Below are positions 25,814 through 33,865 of a stretch of DNA of 34,369 bases, piece after piece. The stretch spans positions 1 through 34,369 of the forward strand of contig JAVBPK010000010.1 in NCBI GenBank assembly GCA_031549625.1, read 5' to 3'. Within the stretch, counting starts at the first letter, position 1. Each line of letters opens with the position of its first letter. The notes under the pieces were generated by a model. The model ran no database searches, was not told the origin of the DNA, and saw only the letters and a list, made by a program, of their open reading frames with translations. Position numbers and translations under genes: made by a program. The stretch comes from JAISXK01 sp031549625 (GTDB lineage Bacteria > Bacillota > Clostridia > Christensenellales > CAG-138).

Positions 25814-26869
25814 ATGAAAAGAACACTGTCCATGCTTTTGACGCTAGGTATGTTGATCGCCTGTTTTGCAGGATGTGCAGCGCCTGCGCCCGCTCCCCAG
25901 GCACAAGGCGGCAGCGCCCCAAGCCAGACAAGCGGCGGCGCAGCAGCCCCAAAAGCGCCCTTACGCATCGCCGTACAATCCATGTATGCCAGCTACCCTG
26001 TGGGAGTCATACTTGCTGAAGAAATGGCAAAGGATTATGGACTTGAACTGGAGATCTTGGTATTCTCTTCCGGTGCGACCATCAACGAGGCCATGGGACA
26101 ATGGGATATCGCCGTTACCGGCGGCGCTTTCGTATATGCGCTGGCAAACTATGACTGCAAACTGATTGCGCACCAGCTGGACGGCACCGCCTGCAACGAC
26201 TTTGTATGCAGACCCGACTCCAAATATGCGGCTGTCAAGGATGACCCGGCAGCGCTTAAAGAAGCCGTTAAAGGCAGCAACGTGCTGTGCAATGTCGGTA
26301 CGACGGGCCACTATGCTTTCACGCTGTGGCTTGAAAAGATGGGTTTGAATCCCGAAGACGTCAACTTTATGAGCATGGATTTCGCCACCGTATATTCCAG
26401 CTGGATGGCCGGTGAAGGCGATCTTTGCGTCATGGTGGCGCCGTATGTCAACTATGACCATGGCGGCGTTACCCTCGGCAGCCTTGCCGAAGCGGGCGGC
26501 AACCTTTACGAAGCCACCGTATGCACAAAGCAAGCCTATGAAGAGCGTTATGACGATGTGGTCGCTTTTGTAGAAATGCTTTACAAAGCCTGCGATAAAC
26601 TTGCGGCAGATGAGAATTTGGCTTTTGAAACGGCCAAGGCGTGGTATATTGACCATGGCAAGGAAATGGCCGACAGTGAAGTGCTGGCAGAAGTGGAAGC
26701 AAAACCCGTATTTACTTCCTCATACGCGAAAACCCTCGACCTGACCACATTTGCAGTCTCTTACGCGCAGTACTTCATTGACCGCGAACTGATCGAAGCG
26801 GACAAACTGGAAGCCGTTAAGGCAAACTGCGCAAACGACGTGTTACTGGATGCTATGAAGGCGTTTTAA
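25814..26869 (+). CDS. Lipoprotein binding protein, NMT1/SsuA/TauA-type ABC importer
   Basis: This 351-residue protein has a signal peptide with lipobox FAGC (Cys21) and an Ala/Gly/Ser/Pro-rich tether. The binding fold begins LRIAVQSMYASYPVGVILAEE and includes SSGATINEAMGQWDIAVTGG, a typical NMT1/NrtA/SsuA pattern. The family binds sulfonates, taurine, nitrate, bicarbonate or pyrimidine precursors. AAGGAGG lies eight bases before the ATG. The gene starts an operon with two permeases, two ATPases, a sulfatase and the sulfatase activase, so a sulfate ester or another organosulfur anion is the most likely ligand. That is inferred from context. A strong stem-loop follows the stop codon. Confidence 0.88.
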   Translation: MKRTLSMLLTLGMLIACFAGCAAPAPAPQAQGGSAPSQTSGGAAAPKAPLRIAVQSMYASYPVGVILAEEMAKDYGLELEILVFSSGATINEAMGQWDIAVTGGAFVYALANYDCKLIAHQLDGTACNDFVCRPDSKYAAVKDDPAALKEAVKGSNVLCNVGTTGHYAFTLWLEKMGLNPEDVNFMSMDFATVYSSWMAGEGDLCVMVAPYVNYDHGGVTLGSLAEAGGNLYEATVCTKQAYEERYDDVVAFVEMLYKACDKLAADENLAFETAKAWYIDHGKEMADSEVLAEVEAKPVFTSSYAKTLDLTTFAVSYAQYFIDRELIEADKLEAVKANCANDVLLDAMKAF

Positions 26870-26897
26870 GCACCGACGCAAATAAATGGTATGGCAG

Positions 26898-26933
26898 CGC
26901 CCAGGCGCTCTGCATGCATAGAGCGCTTGGGCG
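26898..26933 (+). other. Strong intercistronic stem-loop between binding protein and permease
   Basis: CGCCCAGGCGCTCT (26898-26911) pairs with AGAGCGCTTGGGCG (26920-26933) across the loop gcatgcat, giving 14 pairs with one G-U. There is no T-run. The permease ribosome site GGAGGA begins seven bases later. Its place just after a binding-protein gene matches the stem-loop at 5369-5403. Confidence 0.75.
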
Positions 26934-26951
26934 TACTTTGGAGGAAACAGA

Positions 26952-27737
26952 ATGAATACTTATAAAAAACGGCAAATAAGGCTCAAACTCATATCACTTC
27001 TTTCCATCGCTATATTTCTTGTTTTGTGGCAGCTTGCAACGGCGGTATTTGAGCTGGTTCCTTCCTATTCCCTGCCTAGCCCGGTCAAGGTGTTTACTAC
27101 CTTCTTTCAAAAGTTCTACACAGCTAAGCCGGACGGCTCCACTTTGCCGCAGCATATTTTGGAAAGCTCCAAGATCGCCTTTTCCGGCCTGGGCCTGGGC
27201 GCTCTGATCGGCTTGCCGCTTGGCATACTGATGGGCTGGATTCCCGCCATAGATAAGCTTGTGCGGCCTATTTTTGACTTTTTAAAGCCCATCCCACCCA
27301 TCGCCATTATCCCCATCATGATCGTGTTCTTTGGGATCGGAGTGAAATCAAAAGCTGTGGTCGTTTGCTTTTCCACGATCATTCCCTGTATTATAAACGC
27401 GCATTCCGGCATTCGGCAAACCAATCAGATTCACTTATGGGTGGGGCAGACATTCGGTGCCACGCGCATGCAGCAGCTTTTCACTGTGGCATTGCCGTCT
27501 TCATTGCCTATGATCTTTGCCGGACTACGCGTGGCTGTCGGCGCTTCCTGGATGGCGCTTGTCGCCGCCGAATTAATGGGCGCTACCCGCGGCGTGGGAT
27601 ATATGATTGCAACCGCCAGAAATCTGCTGCGGTCGGATATCATCATAGCAGGCTTGCTTACCCTCGGCATCATCGGCATCGCAATCTCTTTGTTTTTTGA
27701 CCTTATCGAAAGAAAATTCGTGCGCGGAGGTATGTGA
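26952..27737 (+). CDS. ABC transporter permease, SsuC/TauC-type (first)
   Basis: This 261-residue permease has about six transmembrane helices. The MetI-type coupling loop is GQTFGATRMQQLFTVALPSS near residue 165. The region following the first helices (DKLVRPIFDFLKPIPPIAIIPIMI) is characteristic of the SsuC/TauC/NrtB group. The ATG has GGAGGA six bases upstream. Its end overlaps the region of the next start. The second permease has a clearly different sequence, so the importer probably assembles as a heterodimeric channel rather than the usual homodimer. Confidence 0.9.
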   Translation: MNTYKKRQIRLKLISLLSIAIFLVLWQLATAVFELVPSYSLPSPVKVFTTFFQKFYTAKPDGSTLPQHILESSKIAFSGLGLGALIGLPLGILMGWIPAIDKLVRPIFDFLKPIPPIAIIPIMIVFFGIGVKSKAVVVCFSTIIPCIINAHSGIRQTNQIHLWVGQTFGATRMQQLFTVALPSSLPMIFAGLRVAVGASWMALVAAELMGATRGVGYMIATARNLLRSDIIIAGLLTLGIIGIAISLFFDLIERKFVRGGM

Positions 27738-27739
27738 GC

Positions 27740-28534
27740 ATGAGCAAATCATTAAAAGTTCGCCAACGCGCTTCCGCTCTTTTATTAGGTATCGCCGGTT
27801 TTGCGTTTATTTTGCTTATTTGGGCGTTGGGCGTACAATATACCGACCTTGGCAAGCTTATGCCCGGCCCTATGACGGTATTCCAGCGCTTTCTACACGT
27901 TTGTTTTCACCCCATCGGAAAAAACTTTACGTTGCTTCAGCATTTGCTGGTGAGCCTCCGGCGCGTATTGACGGGATATGGATTATCCATCATTGCCGGC
28001 GTGCTGCTGGGCGTCGCCATGGGGCGCTTCCAAGTAATCGAAGCCATCGCGCGGCCTTTGTTTGAACTGGTTCGTCCTATCCCCGGCGTGGCGTGGATCC
28101 CCATGGCCATCGTATGGTTTGGCGTGGGTGAAACCGCAAAAGTTTTCATCATATTCATGGGCGGCTTTGTAAACATCGTTGTAAACACGTTTGCAGGGGC
28201 GAGACGTGTGGATGAAAACTTGCTGGGCGTAGCGCAGATGTTGGGGGCGAACAGCCGACAGGCCTTTTTCCGGGTGGTTATGCCTTCGTGTGTCCCTTAC
28301 ATCTTTTCCGGGCTGCAGGTTGGGCTTTCCACTTGCTGGATGGCTGTGCTTGCGGCGGAAATGGTGGCCGCCAAGGAAGGCATCGGCTGGGTAATCACCG
28401 CCGGGCAGGAAACGGCCGATATGGCGCAAATACTGGTAGGCGTTATCGCCATCGCCATTATGGGCCTGGCCCTTGCCGCCTTTATGCGGACGCTGGAACG
28501 AATCTTGTGCAGGTGGAGGATTAGAGGGTCATGA
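27740..28534 (+). CDS. ABC transporter permease, SsuC/TauC-type (second)
   Basis: This 264-residue permease has about six helices, the stretch RPLFELVRPIPGVAWIPMAI near residue 110 and the coupling loop AQMLGANSRQAFFRVVMPSC near residue 165. ATG 27740 was chosen over GTG 27734 because GGAGG (27726-27730) is nine bases from the ATG but only three from the GTG. The gene follows the first permease almost without a gap. Its stop overlaps the next ATPase start by four bases (ATGA). With the first permease it would form the membrane channel, each partner possibly contacting one of the two ATPases. Confidence 0.9.
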   Translation: MSKSLKVRQRASALLLGIAGFAFILLIWALGVQYTDLGKLMPGPMTVFQRFLHVCFHPIGKNFTLLQHLLVSLRRVLTGYGLSIIAGVLLGVAMGRFQVIEAIARPLFELVRPIPGVAWIPMAIVWFGVGETAKVFIIFMGGFVNIVVNTFAGARRVDENLLGVAQMLGANSRQAFFRVVMPSCVPYIFSGLQVGLSTCWMAVLAAEMVAAKEGIGWVITAGQETADMAQILVGVIAIAIMGLALAAFMRTLERILCRWRIRGS

Positions 28535-29301
28535 AAAACGAAGAACGCGTTTCGCCCATTATCACATGCAACCACGTATCAAAAGCATTTTACAACAAAG
28601 AGGGCGACCACCTCGTCGTTGACGACTTGCATTTTTGTGTGTATGAAAACGAATTTGTTGTGTTGTTTGGGCCTGGCCAATGTGGCAAGACAACCATTTT
28701 GAATATGATTACCGGCTTGGAAAAACCTACGCAAGGCGATATCGTCGTGAACGGCGAAAAAGTAGACGGCCCCTCCCCAAAGCGCGGCATGGTATACCAA
28801 ACCACCAACTTGTTCATGTGGTACAATGTGCTGAAAAACGTAGAATTTGGCCCCTCTGTGCGCGGCGTGCCTAAAAAAGAGCGCAGGGCGCGTGCGCAGC
28901 ATTACATCGATCTTGTTGGACTGACCGGCTTTGAAAAGCATTACCCCATCAAGCTTTCCGGTGGCATGCAGCAGCGCGTAGGCATTGCGCGGGCCTATTG
29001 CAACGAGCCTGAAGTTATATGCATGGACGAACCTTTCGGACATTTGGACGCACAGACCAGATACCTGATGGAAGAAGAAGTGGAACGCATCAGCAACCAG
29101 GAAAAGCGAACGGTCGTATTCGTTACAAATAACGCTGAAGAGGCCATTTATCTTGCCGACCGTATTATTCTGCTGCACAACTGCCCCACTTCCGTGCACA
29201 AAGAATATGTTGTGGATTTTCCACGCCCGCGCAAGTATACCGCACCGGATTTTCTGGCACTGCGCGAGGAGATTACCAATGAGATGGACAAGACCTTATA
29301 A
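28531..29301 (+). CDS. ABC ATPase, SsuB/TauB-type, with degenerate Walker A and H-loop
   Basis: This 256-residue ATPase has an intact signature LSGGMQQR (from Leu142), Q-loop VYQ and Walker B ICMDEP followed by FGHLDAQ. Two nucleotide-site elements are abnormal. Walker A reads GPGQCGKTT, with Gln50 in place of the second conserved glycine. The switch histidine of the H-loop is replaced by Asn200 (VTNNAEEA instead of VTHD.EEA). Lys53 and Thr54 remain. The start overlaps the permease stop (ATGA). The next gene encodes a second, different ATPase with the complementary defect, so this pair probably forms a heterodimer with one weak and one competent ATP site. Confidence 0.9.
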   Translation: MKNEERVSPIITCNHVSKAFYNKEGDHLVVDDLHFCVYENEFVVLFGPGQCGKTTILNMITGLEKPTQGDIVVNGEKVDGPSPKRGMVYQTTNLFMWYNVLKNVEFGPSVRGVPKKERRARAQHYIDLVGLTGFEKHYPIKLSGGMQQRVGIARAYCNEPEVICMDEPFGHLDAQTRYLMEEEVERISNQEKRTVVFVTNNAEEAIYLADRIILLHNCPTSVHKEYVVDFPRPRKYTAPDFLALREEITNEMDKTL

Positions 29302-29315
29302 AGGGGGGGAAGCAT

Positions 29316-30059
29316 ATGCCTGATGAAATCGTTGTGAATGTGGAACATCTCACAAAAAGCTTTGGCGACCTGCTGGTGCTTGATGACGTATCGTTCCAAG
29401 TGAAGAAAGGCGAATTTTTGTGCATCGTCGGCCCCACCGGCTGCGGAAAAACCACGTTTTTGAACAGCCTTACAAAGCTTTACGATATCAATTCCGGCTC
29501 CATTACCATCAACGGCGAGGAGATAGACCTTAGAAGACACAATGTCGCCTATATCTTCCAGGAATACTCTACAATGGCTTGGCTCACCGTGGAAGAAAAT
29601 ATACAGTATGGGCTGAAAATCAAGCATGTTCCAGCTGCCCAAATGAAAGAGCGCGTGGAAAACGTCATGCAGATCGTCGGCCTGGAAAAATACCGCAATT
29701 ATTACCCGCGCCAGCTTTCCGCAAGCATGTTGCAGCGCGTCGTTATAGCAAGGGCATTTGCCGTAGAACCCGAGCTGCTGCTTATGGACGAACCTTACGG
29801 GCAATTGGACCTGCAGCTTAAATATCACCTGGAGGACGAGCTGATCGACCTATGGAAACGAACGGGAACGACTGTCATATTTATCACGCATAATATCGAA
29901 GAGGCCGTTTACCTGAGCAACCGTATATTGGTGCTTACCAATAAGCCTACGCGCATAAAGCAATCCATCGATAACGACTTGCCCCGGCCCCGGCGCGTAT
30001 CCGATCCCGCATTTGTGCAACTGCGCGACGAAGTAACCGAATTAATTAAATGGTGGTGA
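29316..30059 (+). CDS. ABC ATPase, SsuB/TauB-type, with degenerate signature motif
   Basis: This 247-residue ATPase has a normal Walker A GPTGCGKTT, Q-loop IFQEYSTMAW, Walker B LLMDEP followed by YGQLDLQ, and the H-loop histidine His192 (THNIEEA). The signature is abnormal: LSASMLQR (Leu134 onward) instead of LSGG[MQ]QQR, with both glycines lost. AAGGGGGGG lies about five bases before the ATG, 14 bases after the previous ATPase. In an ABC dimer the signature of one chain completes the ATP site of the other. This defect therefore affects the site formed by the Walker A and H-loop of the preceding ATPase. Confidence 0.9.
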   Translation: MPDEIVVNVEHLTKSFGDLLVLDDVSFQVKKGEFLCIVGPTGCGKTTFLNSLTKLYDINSGSITINGEEIDLRRHNVAYIFQEYSTMAWLTVEENIQYGLKIKHVPAAQMKERVENVMQIVGLEKYRNYYPRQLSASMLQRVVIARAFAVEPELLLMDEPYGQLDLQLKYHLEDELIDLWKRTGTTVIFITHNIEEAVYLSNRILVLTNKPTRIKQSIDNDLPRPRRVSDPAFVQLRDEVTELIKWW

Positions 30060-30066
30060 TGAGACT

Positions 30067-31491
30067 ATGAGTGCAAAGCAAAAGAATATTCTTTTTCTGT
30101 TTGCGGACGACATGCGATATGATACCATTCACGCAATTGGCGACCCACAGATCAAAACGCCCAACCTCGACGAGCTTGCCAAGAATGGCACAAGTTTTAT
30201 GAACGCCCATATTCCCGGCGGAAGTTGGGCGGCTGTGTGCCAACCCAGCCGCGCTATGCTGAATACCGGACGCGGCTTGTTTCATTTGCAAGGACTGGGG
30301 GCTACCATTCCCGAAGAACACGCGCTGCTGGGCGAAACGCTCCGGCAAGGCGGTTTTAATACATTTGGCACCGGCAAATGGCATAATTGCACGCGCTCTT
30401 ACGCCAGAAGCTTCAACGACGGCGCCCAGATATTCTTTGGAGGCATGTACGACCACTGGAAAGTGCCGCTGTATCATTTTGACGATACCGGCGCTTACCC
30501 CAACCGCCATCCGGACGTATTCTCGCCTGCGTTTGATAACTATGAAGTTACACGGATTTACGACCATCATTGCGGCGGCCAACATTCCACAGACCTGTTT
30601 GCCGACGCCGCCTGCAACTATTTGCAAGGCTACGATAGCGATAAGCCGTTTTACATGTATGTCGCCTTTATGGCCCCGCACGACCCACGTTCCATGCCAT
30701 CCAAATACCGCGATATGTACTGCCTGGAGGATATTTCATTACCCCCTAATTATACGGATATGCATGCTTTTGATTTTGGCGTGTATGACGTTCGCGACGA
30801 ACGCCTGCTTTGCAACCCCAGGAAACCGGAACAGGTCAAGAAGGAGATTTTAGATTACTATGCGATGATCTCCCACCTTGACGACGCCGTTGGCCGCGTT
30901 ATACAGGCCCTGAAGGACGCCGGAAAATACGAAGACACCATCATCCTGTTCTCGGCGGACAATGGGCTGGCCGTTGGCCAGCACGGCTTGCTCGGTAAAC
31001 AGAGCAACTACGAGCACAGCATCAAAGTGCCCTTTATCATCAGCGGGCCGGATATCCCCAAAAACGAGAAACGCGATAATTTCATTTATTTGCTGGATAT
31101 CTTCCCGACGCTTTGTGACTATGCAAATATTCCCACGCCCGCTTCCGTTGAAGGCGTTAGCTTTAAGGCCGCGGTGGAAGACCCTGCCGTGCGTACACGA
31201 GACCACATATTTGCGGTGTTTGCAGACAAGGTTCGCTCCTATAAAGATTATAAGTATAAGCTGATCGAATACAAATGCCAGGATATGCGGCGTACCCAAC
31301 TGTTTGATTTGGAAAGCGACCCTCTGGAGATCAATGATTTGTTCTGGGACGAAAATATGCAGCCCATTGTTCAAGAGATGCGCAAAAAGCTCAAGGAAAA
31401 AGCCATCGAGTGGGATGATTTGGACACAACCGAGGGCCAGGCATTTTGGCTGGAATACAAACGGGTGGAGCCGGAGATTTGGAGCTACTGA
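30067..31491 (+). CDS. Type I (formylglycine) sulfatase, Cys-type, cytosolic
   Basis: This 474-residue enzyme of the alkaline-phosphatase superfamily hydrolyses sulfate esters. The metal-binding start is ILFLFADDMRYD, with DD at about 14-15. The active-site motif is CQPSR, with Cys58 as the residue to be converted to formylglycine, followed by AMLNTGR. TGKWH and SADNG are further family motifs. There is no signal peptide, so the substrate must be imported first. It begins seven bases after the ATPase stop, with a GGTGGTGA-type ribosome site, and is followed by its activase gene. The target could be a sulfated polyol, choline sulfate or similar. Phosphonate monoester hydrolases share this motif and cannot be excluded. 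Confidence 0.9.
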   Translation: MSAKQKNILFLFADDMRYDTIHAIGDPQIKTPNLDELAKNGTSFMNAHIPGGSWAAVCQPSRAMLNTGRGLFHLQGLGATIPEEHALLGETLRQGGFNTFGTGKWHNCTRSYARSFNDGAQIFFGGMYDHWKVPLYHFDDTGAYPNRHPDVFSPAFDNYEVTRIYDHHCGGQHSTDLFADAACNYLQGYDSDKPFYMYVAFMAPHDPRSMPSKYRDMYCLEDISLPPNYTDMHAFDFGVYDVRDERLLCNPRKPEQVKKEILDYYAMISHLDDAVGRVIQALKDAGKYEDTIILFSADNGLAVGQHGLLGKQSNYEHSIKVPFIISGPDIPKNEKRDNFIYLLDIFPTLCDYANIPTPASVEGVSFKAAVEDPAVRTRDHIFAVFADKVRSYKDYKYKLIEYKCQDMRRTQLFDLESDPLEINDLFWDENMQPIVQEMRKKLKEKAIEWDDLDTTEGQAFWLEYKRVEPEIWSY

Positions 31492-31537
31492 TGACACAGC
31501 GGTAAGCGCCGCTTGCCATCGTATATTTTTAACTGCT

Positions 31538-31568
31538 GTGATTACCCGCTGCATAAGCGGGTAATCAC
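31538..31568 (+). other. Perfect 13-base-pair stem-loop between sulfatase and anSME genes
   Basis: GTGATTACCCGCT (31538-31550) pairs perfectly with AGCGGGTAATCAC (31556-31568) over a five-base loop (gcata). No T-run follows. It lies 46 bases after the sulfatase stop and 32 before the activase start. Partial termination or an mRNA-processing barrier that lowers activase expression is plausible. Confidence 0.78.
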
Positions 31569-31600
31569 GCCATTTGTAATAAAACAACGCCGAGGAAAAT

Positions 31601-32728
31601 ATGCCGCCTATAAGCCTATTAATCAAACCCGCCTCCGGGCACTGCGATATGCGCTGCCAATACTGTTTTTACGCGGACGAAGTGAGTAAGCGTGAGACAG
31701 CCTTGCATCCGATCATGGACAAAGTGACGTTAACCCACGTTATACAAAAAGCGTTGGCTCATGCGGAACGGGAATGCTTCATCGGCTTCCAGGGCGGCGA
31801 GCCTACTTTGGCCGGATTGGACTTTTTCCAGCAAGTTGTCGCGCTGCAAAAAGAATACAATGTGCATCATGTAAAAATTCAAAACTCTATACAAACAAAC
31901 GGATTGCGGCTGGACGAACGGTGGGCGCGCTTTTTTAAGGAGAACGACTTTCTGGTGGGCGTATCCATTGACGGCCCCAGCGTCAATCACGATCAGCACC
32001 GCCTTGATCAGGCCGGTAAAGGCACATGGAACAAGATTATGCACGGAATCACGCTACTAAAGCGCTATGATGTCGCGTATAATGTGCTTTGCGTCATCAC
32101 AGCGCAAAGCGCACGCAATATTCAAAAAATTTACCGTTTTTTCATGAGCAACGGATTCATTTATCAACAATACATTCCCTGCCTCGATCCCCTAGGCGAA
32201 CCACGCGGGCAGCGCCCCTATTCGCTCACGCCTTCCGCTTACGCGCGCTTTTTAATCACGCTGTTTGATTTATGGTATACCGACGTTATGGCCGGGAAGT
32301 TTGTATATATCCGCTATTTTGAAAACCTGGCGGGCATTCTTCGCGGCTTTCCGCCCGAAAGCTGCGGGCTGGCCGGCCGATGCACCAACCAGCATGTCGT
32401 CGAAGCCGACGGAAGCGTATACCCTTGCGATTTTTATATGCTGGATCCATTTTGCATTGGCAACCTGCGCACAGACTCTTTTGCGGATATACAAGAGGCA
32501 TTTCGCAGCAGCGGCTTTGTGGAAGCCTCCTTGCAACCGCATCCGGCATGCCCGGACTGCCAATGGCACCGGATTTGCCACGGCGGCTGCAGGCGCGACA
32601 GGCAAGATATTGAAATTGATTCGATCTCCAAAAATTATTATTGCGAAGCGTATAAACTTTTTTTTGCGCACGCTATACCAAAGCTGGTCGAACTGCTGCG
32701 GCGCAACGCGCACCTTTCGCCGGCTTAA
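31601..32728 (+). CDS. Anaerobic sulfatase-maturating enzyme (radical SAM, SPASM)
   Basis: This 375-residue enzyme converts the active-site cysteine of a sulfatase into formylglycine without oxygen. The radical SAM cluster motif is CDMRCQYC (Cys15, Cys19, Cys22), followed by FQGGEPTL and VSIDGP. The C-terminal SPASM region carries the extra cysteines: RCTNQHVVEADGSVYPCDF, then CPDCQWHRICHGGC and YYCEAY. Length and order are those of anSME. GAGGA lies four bases before the ATG. The gene follows the sulfatase whose CQPSR motif it should modify, separated by a strong stem-loop. Together they show that the operon makes an active sulfatase in an anaerobe. Confidence 0.93.
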   Translation: MPPISLLIKPASGHCDMRCQYCFYADEVSKRETALHPIMDKVTLTHVIQKALAHAERECFIGFQGGEPTLAGLDFFQQVVALQKEYNVHHVKIQNSIQTNGLRLDERWARFFKENDFLVGVSIDGPSVNHDQHRLDQAGKGTWNKIMHGITLLKRYDVAYNVLCVITAQSARNIQKIYRFFMSNGFIYQQYIPCLDPLGEPRGQRPYSLTPSAYARFLITLFDLWYTDVMAGKFVYIRYFENLAGILRGFPPESCGLAGRCTNQHVVEADGSVYPCDFYMLDPFCIGNLRTDSFADIQEAFRSSGFVEASLQPHPACPDCQWHRICHGGCRRDRQDIEIDSISKNYYCEAYKLFFAHAIPKLVELLRRNAHLSPA

Positions 32729-32796
32729 CCGCGCAGCGCCAAAGCGCCGCTACAGCGGAAAGCAAGTGTTAAGATTAATAAAAGTAAATACACACC

Positions 32797-33093
32797 ATGC
32801 AAATCGAACAGTATTTAAAAAACAACGACAAGATGATATTACGCGATTACCTCGCGTTGGACCGCACAAACCTGGCCAATCAGCGCACATTTCTTGCGTA
32901 TATCAGAAGCGCGATAGGAATGCTTGCCGCCGGGATCGGCATGATTCAATTTATTGAAAATGCGCTTATCGGTATAATAGGAATCGCGCTGATCGTGCTT
33001 TCGCTGCCCGTGACCATAATCGGCGTTTTTCAGTTTCGCACTGTACAAAAACGGCTGAAATCGCTTCTGCGAAACGACGAACTTCCACAATGA
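32797..33093 (+). CDS. DUF202 family small membrane protein
   Basis: This 98-residue protein has the DUF202 hallmark DYLALDRTNLANQRTFLAYI near residue 17. Two or three hydrophobic helices follow (MLAAGIGMIQFI, IGIIGIALIVLSLPVTIIGVF), and the C-terminus is charged. The family has no established function. There is no clear ribosome site before ATG 32797. An internal ATG at 32833 is also poor. It follows the anSME gene by 68 bases and converges with mobA. A six-base inverted repeat AGGCGG/CCGCCT spans the 29-base gap between them. Confidence 0.82.
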   Translation: MQIEQYLKNNDKMILRDYLALDRTNLANQRTFLAYIRSAIGMLAAGIGMIQFIENALIGIIGIALIVLSLPVTIIGVFQFRTVQKRLKSLLRNDELPQ

Positions 33094-33122
33094 CAGGCGG
33101 GCGTATACAGCGGCTCCGCCTC

Positions 33123-33698
33123 CTACATGCTTTTTATAAGGCGTTTGTATGCCTCCGGCGTATTGATATTGGTCACAACCTGATCCTCAATCTGCCTATC
33201 TGACAGCCGCATATAGCACGTGCGCATGAGGGGCAGCGCGTCCAGCATGCGAAGCTCGCCCGCATCAATCCGACTCAAAAGAATATCGGACGTATTCTTC
33301 CTATACGCCCCACAATACGGATGTATGCGGCCATCCCGCGTTACAGCGACGGCAGCATCATATCCCTCACGCAGGCATCCAAGCAGGCAGTCGCCCAAGC
33401 TCCGCTTGTAAAGCGGCACATCACAGGGTACAACAAGAAGCGCGTCCGAACGGCAGTGCATGATCGCGGCGTACAGTCCCGCAATGGCACCGCTGTCCGT
33501 ATGCAGATCTTTAACTGATTCAAACCCGGGCAGAAATGCGTCTGTTTCTATGCCAACCGAAAGCAGGCGCTCTTCAAAATCCTCTAGTTCCCGCGCAATG
33601 CGGCATAGGAAGCTAACTCCCCCAAATTCAATCTGCGCTTTGTTCCTTCCCATGCGCCGGCTTTTTCCGCCAGCGAGTATAACCGCGCCCGTCCGCAT
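33123..33698 (-). CDS. mobA: Molybdenum cofactor guanylyltransferase MobA
   Basis: This 191-residue enzyme attaches GMP to molybdopterin-molybdenum to form the bis-MGD cofactor. The nucleotide-binding motif LAGGKSRRMGRNKA lies at residues 8-21. DSGAIAGLYAAI, VVPCDVPL and HPYCGAY are further MobA motifs, and the C-terminal TNINTPEAY is typical. Start ATG 33698 gives the usual length and has GGAG nine bases upstream. The longer frame to 33821 adds a basic stretch unlike MobA. No molybdoenzyme gene is nearby, so its client is elsewhere. Confidence 0.9.
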   Translation of the reverse strand: MRTGAVILAGGKSRRMGRNKAQIEFGGVSFLCRIARELEDFEERLLSVGIETDAFLPGFESVKDLHTDSGAIAGLYAAIMHCRSDALLVVPCDVPLYKRSLGDCLLGCLREGYDAAVAVTRDGRIHPYCGAYRKNTSDILLSRIDAGELRMLDALPLMRTCYMRLSDRQIEDQVVTNINTPEAYKRLIKSM

Positions 33699-33865
33699 AC
33701 ATGCATTCTCCATAAAGCAGCGCTGCCCGTTCGCCCAGGCCTGCCGCCGCACCTTTTTCCTGCTTATTACGCCTTTATCATAGCGGAAAAATACCGTCTT
33801 GGGAAGTGTCGTTTTGGGCAAAAAACCACGCTGTTTTCACTATATAATAACCATTTCACCGTCTT

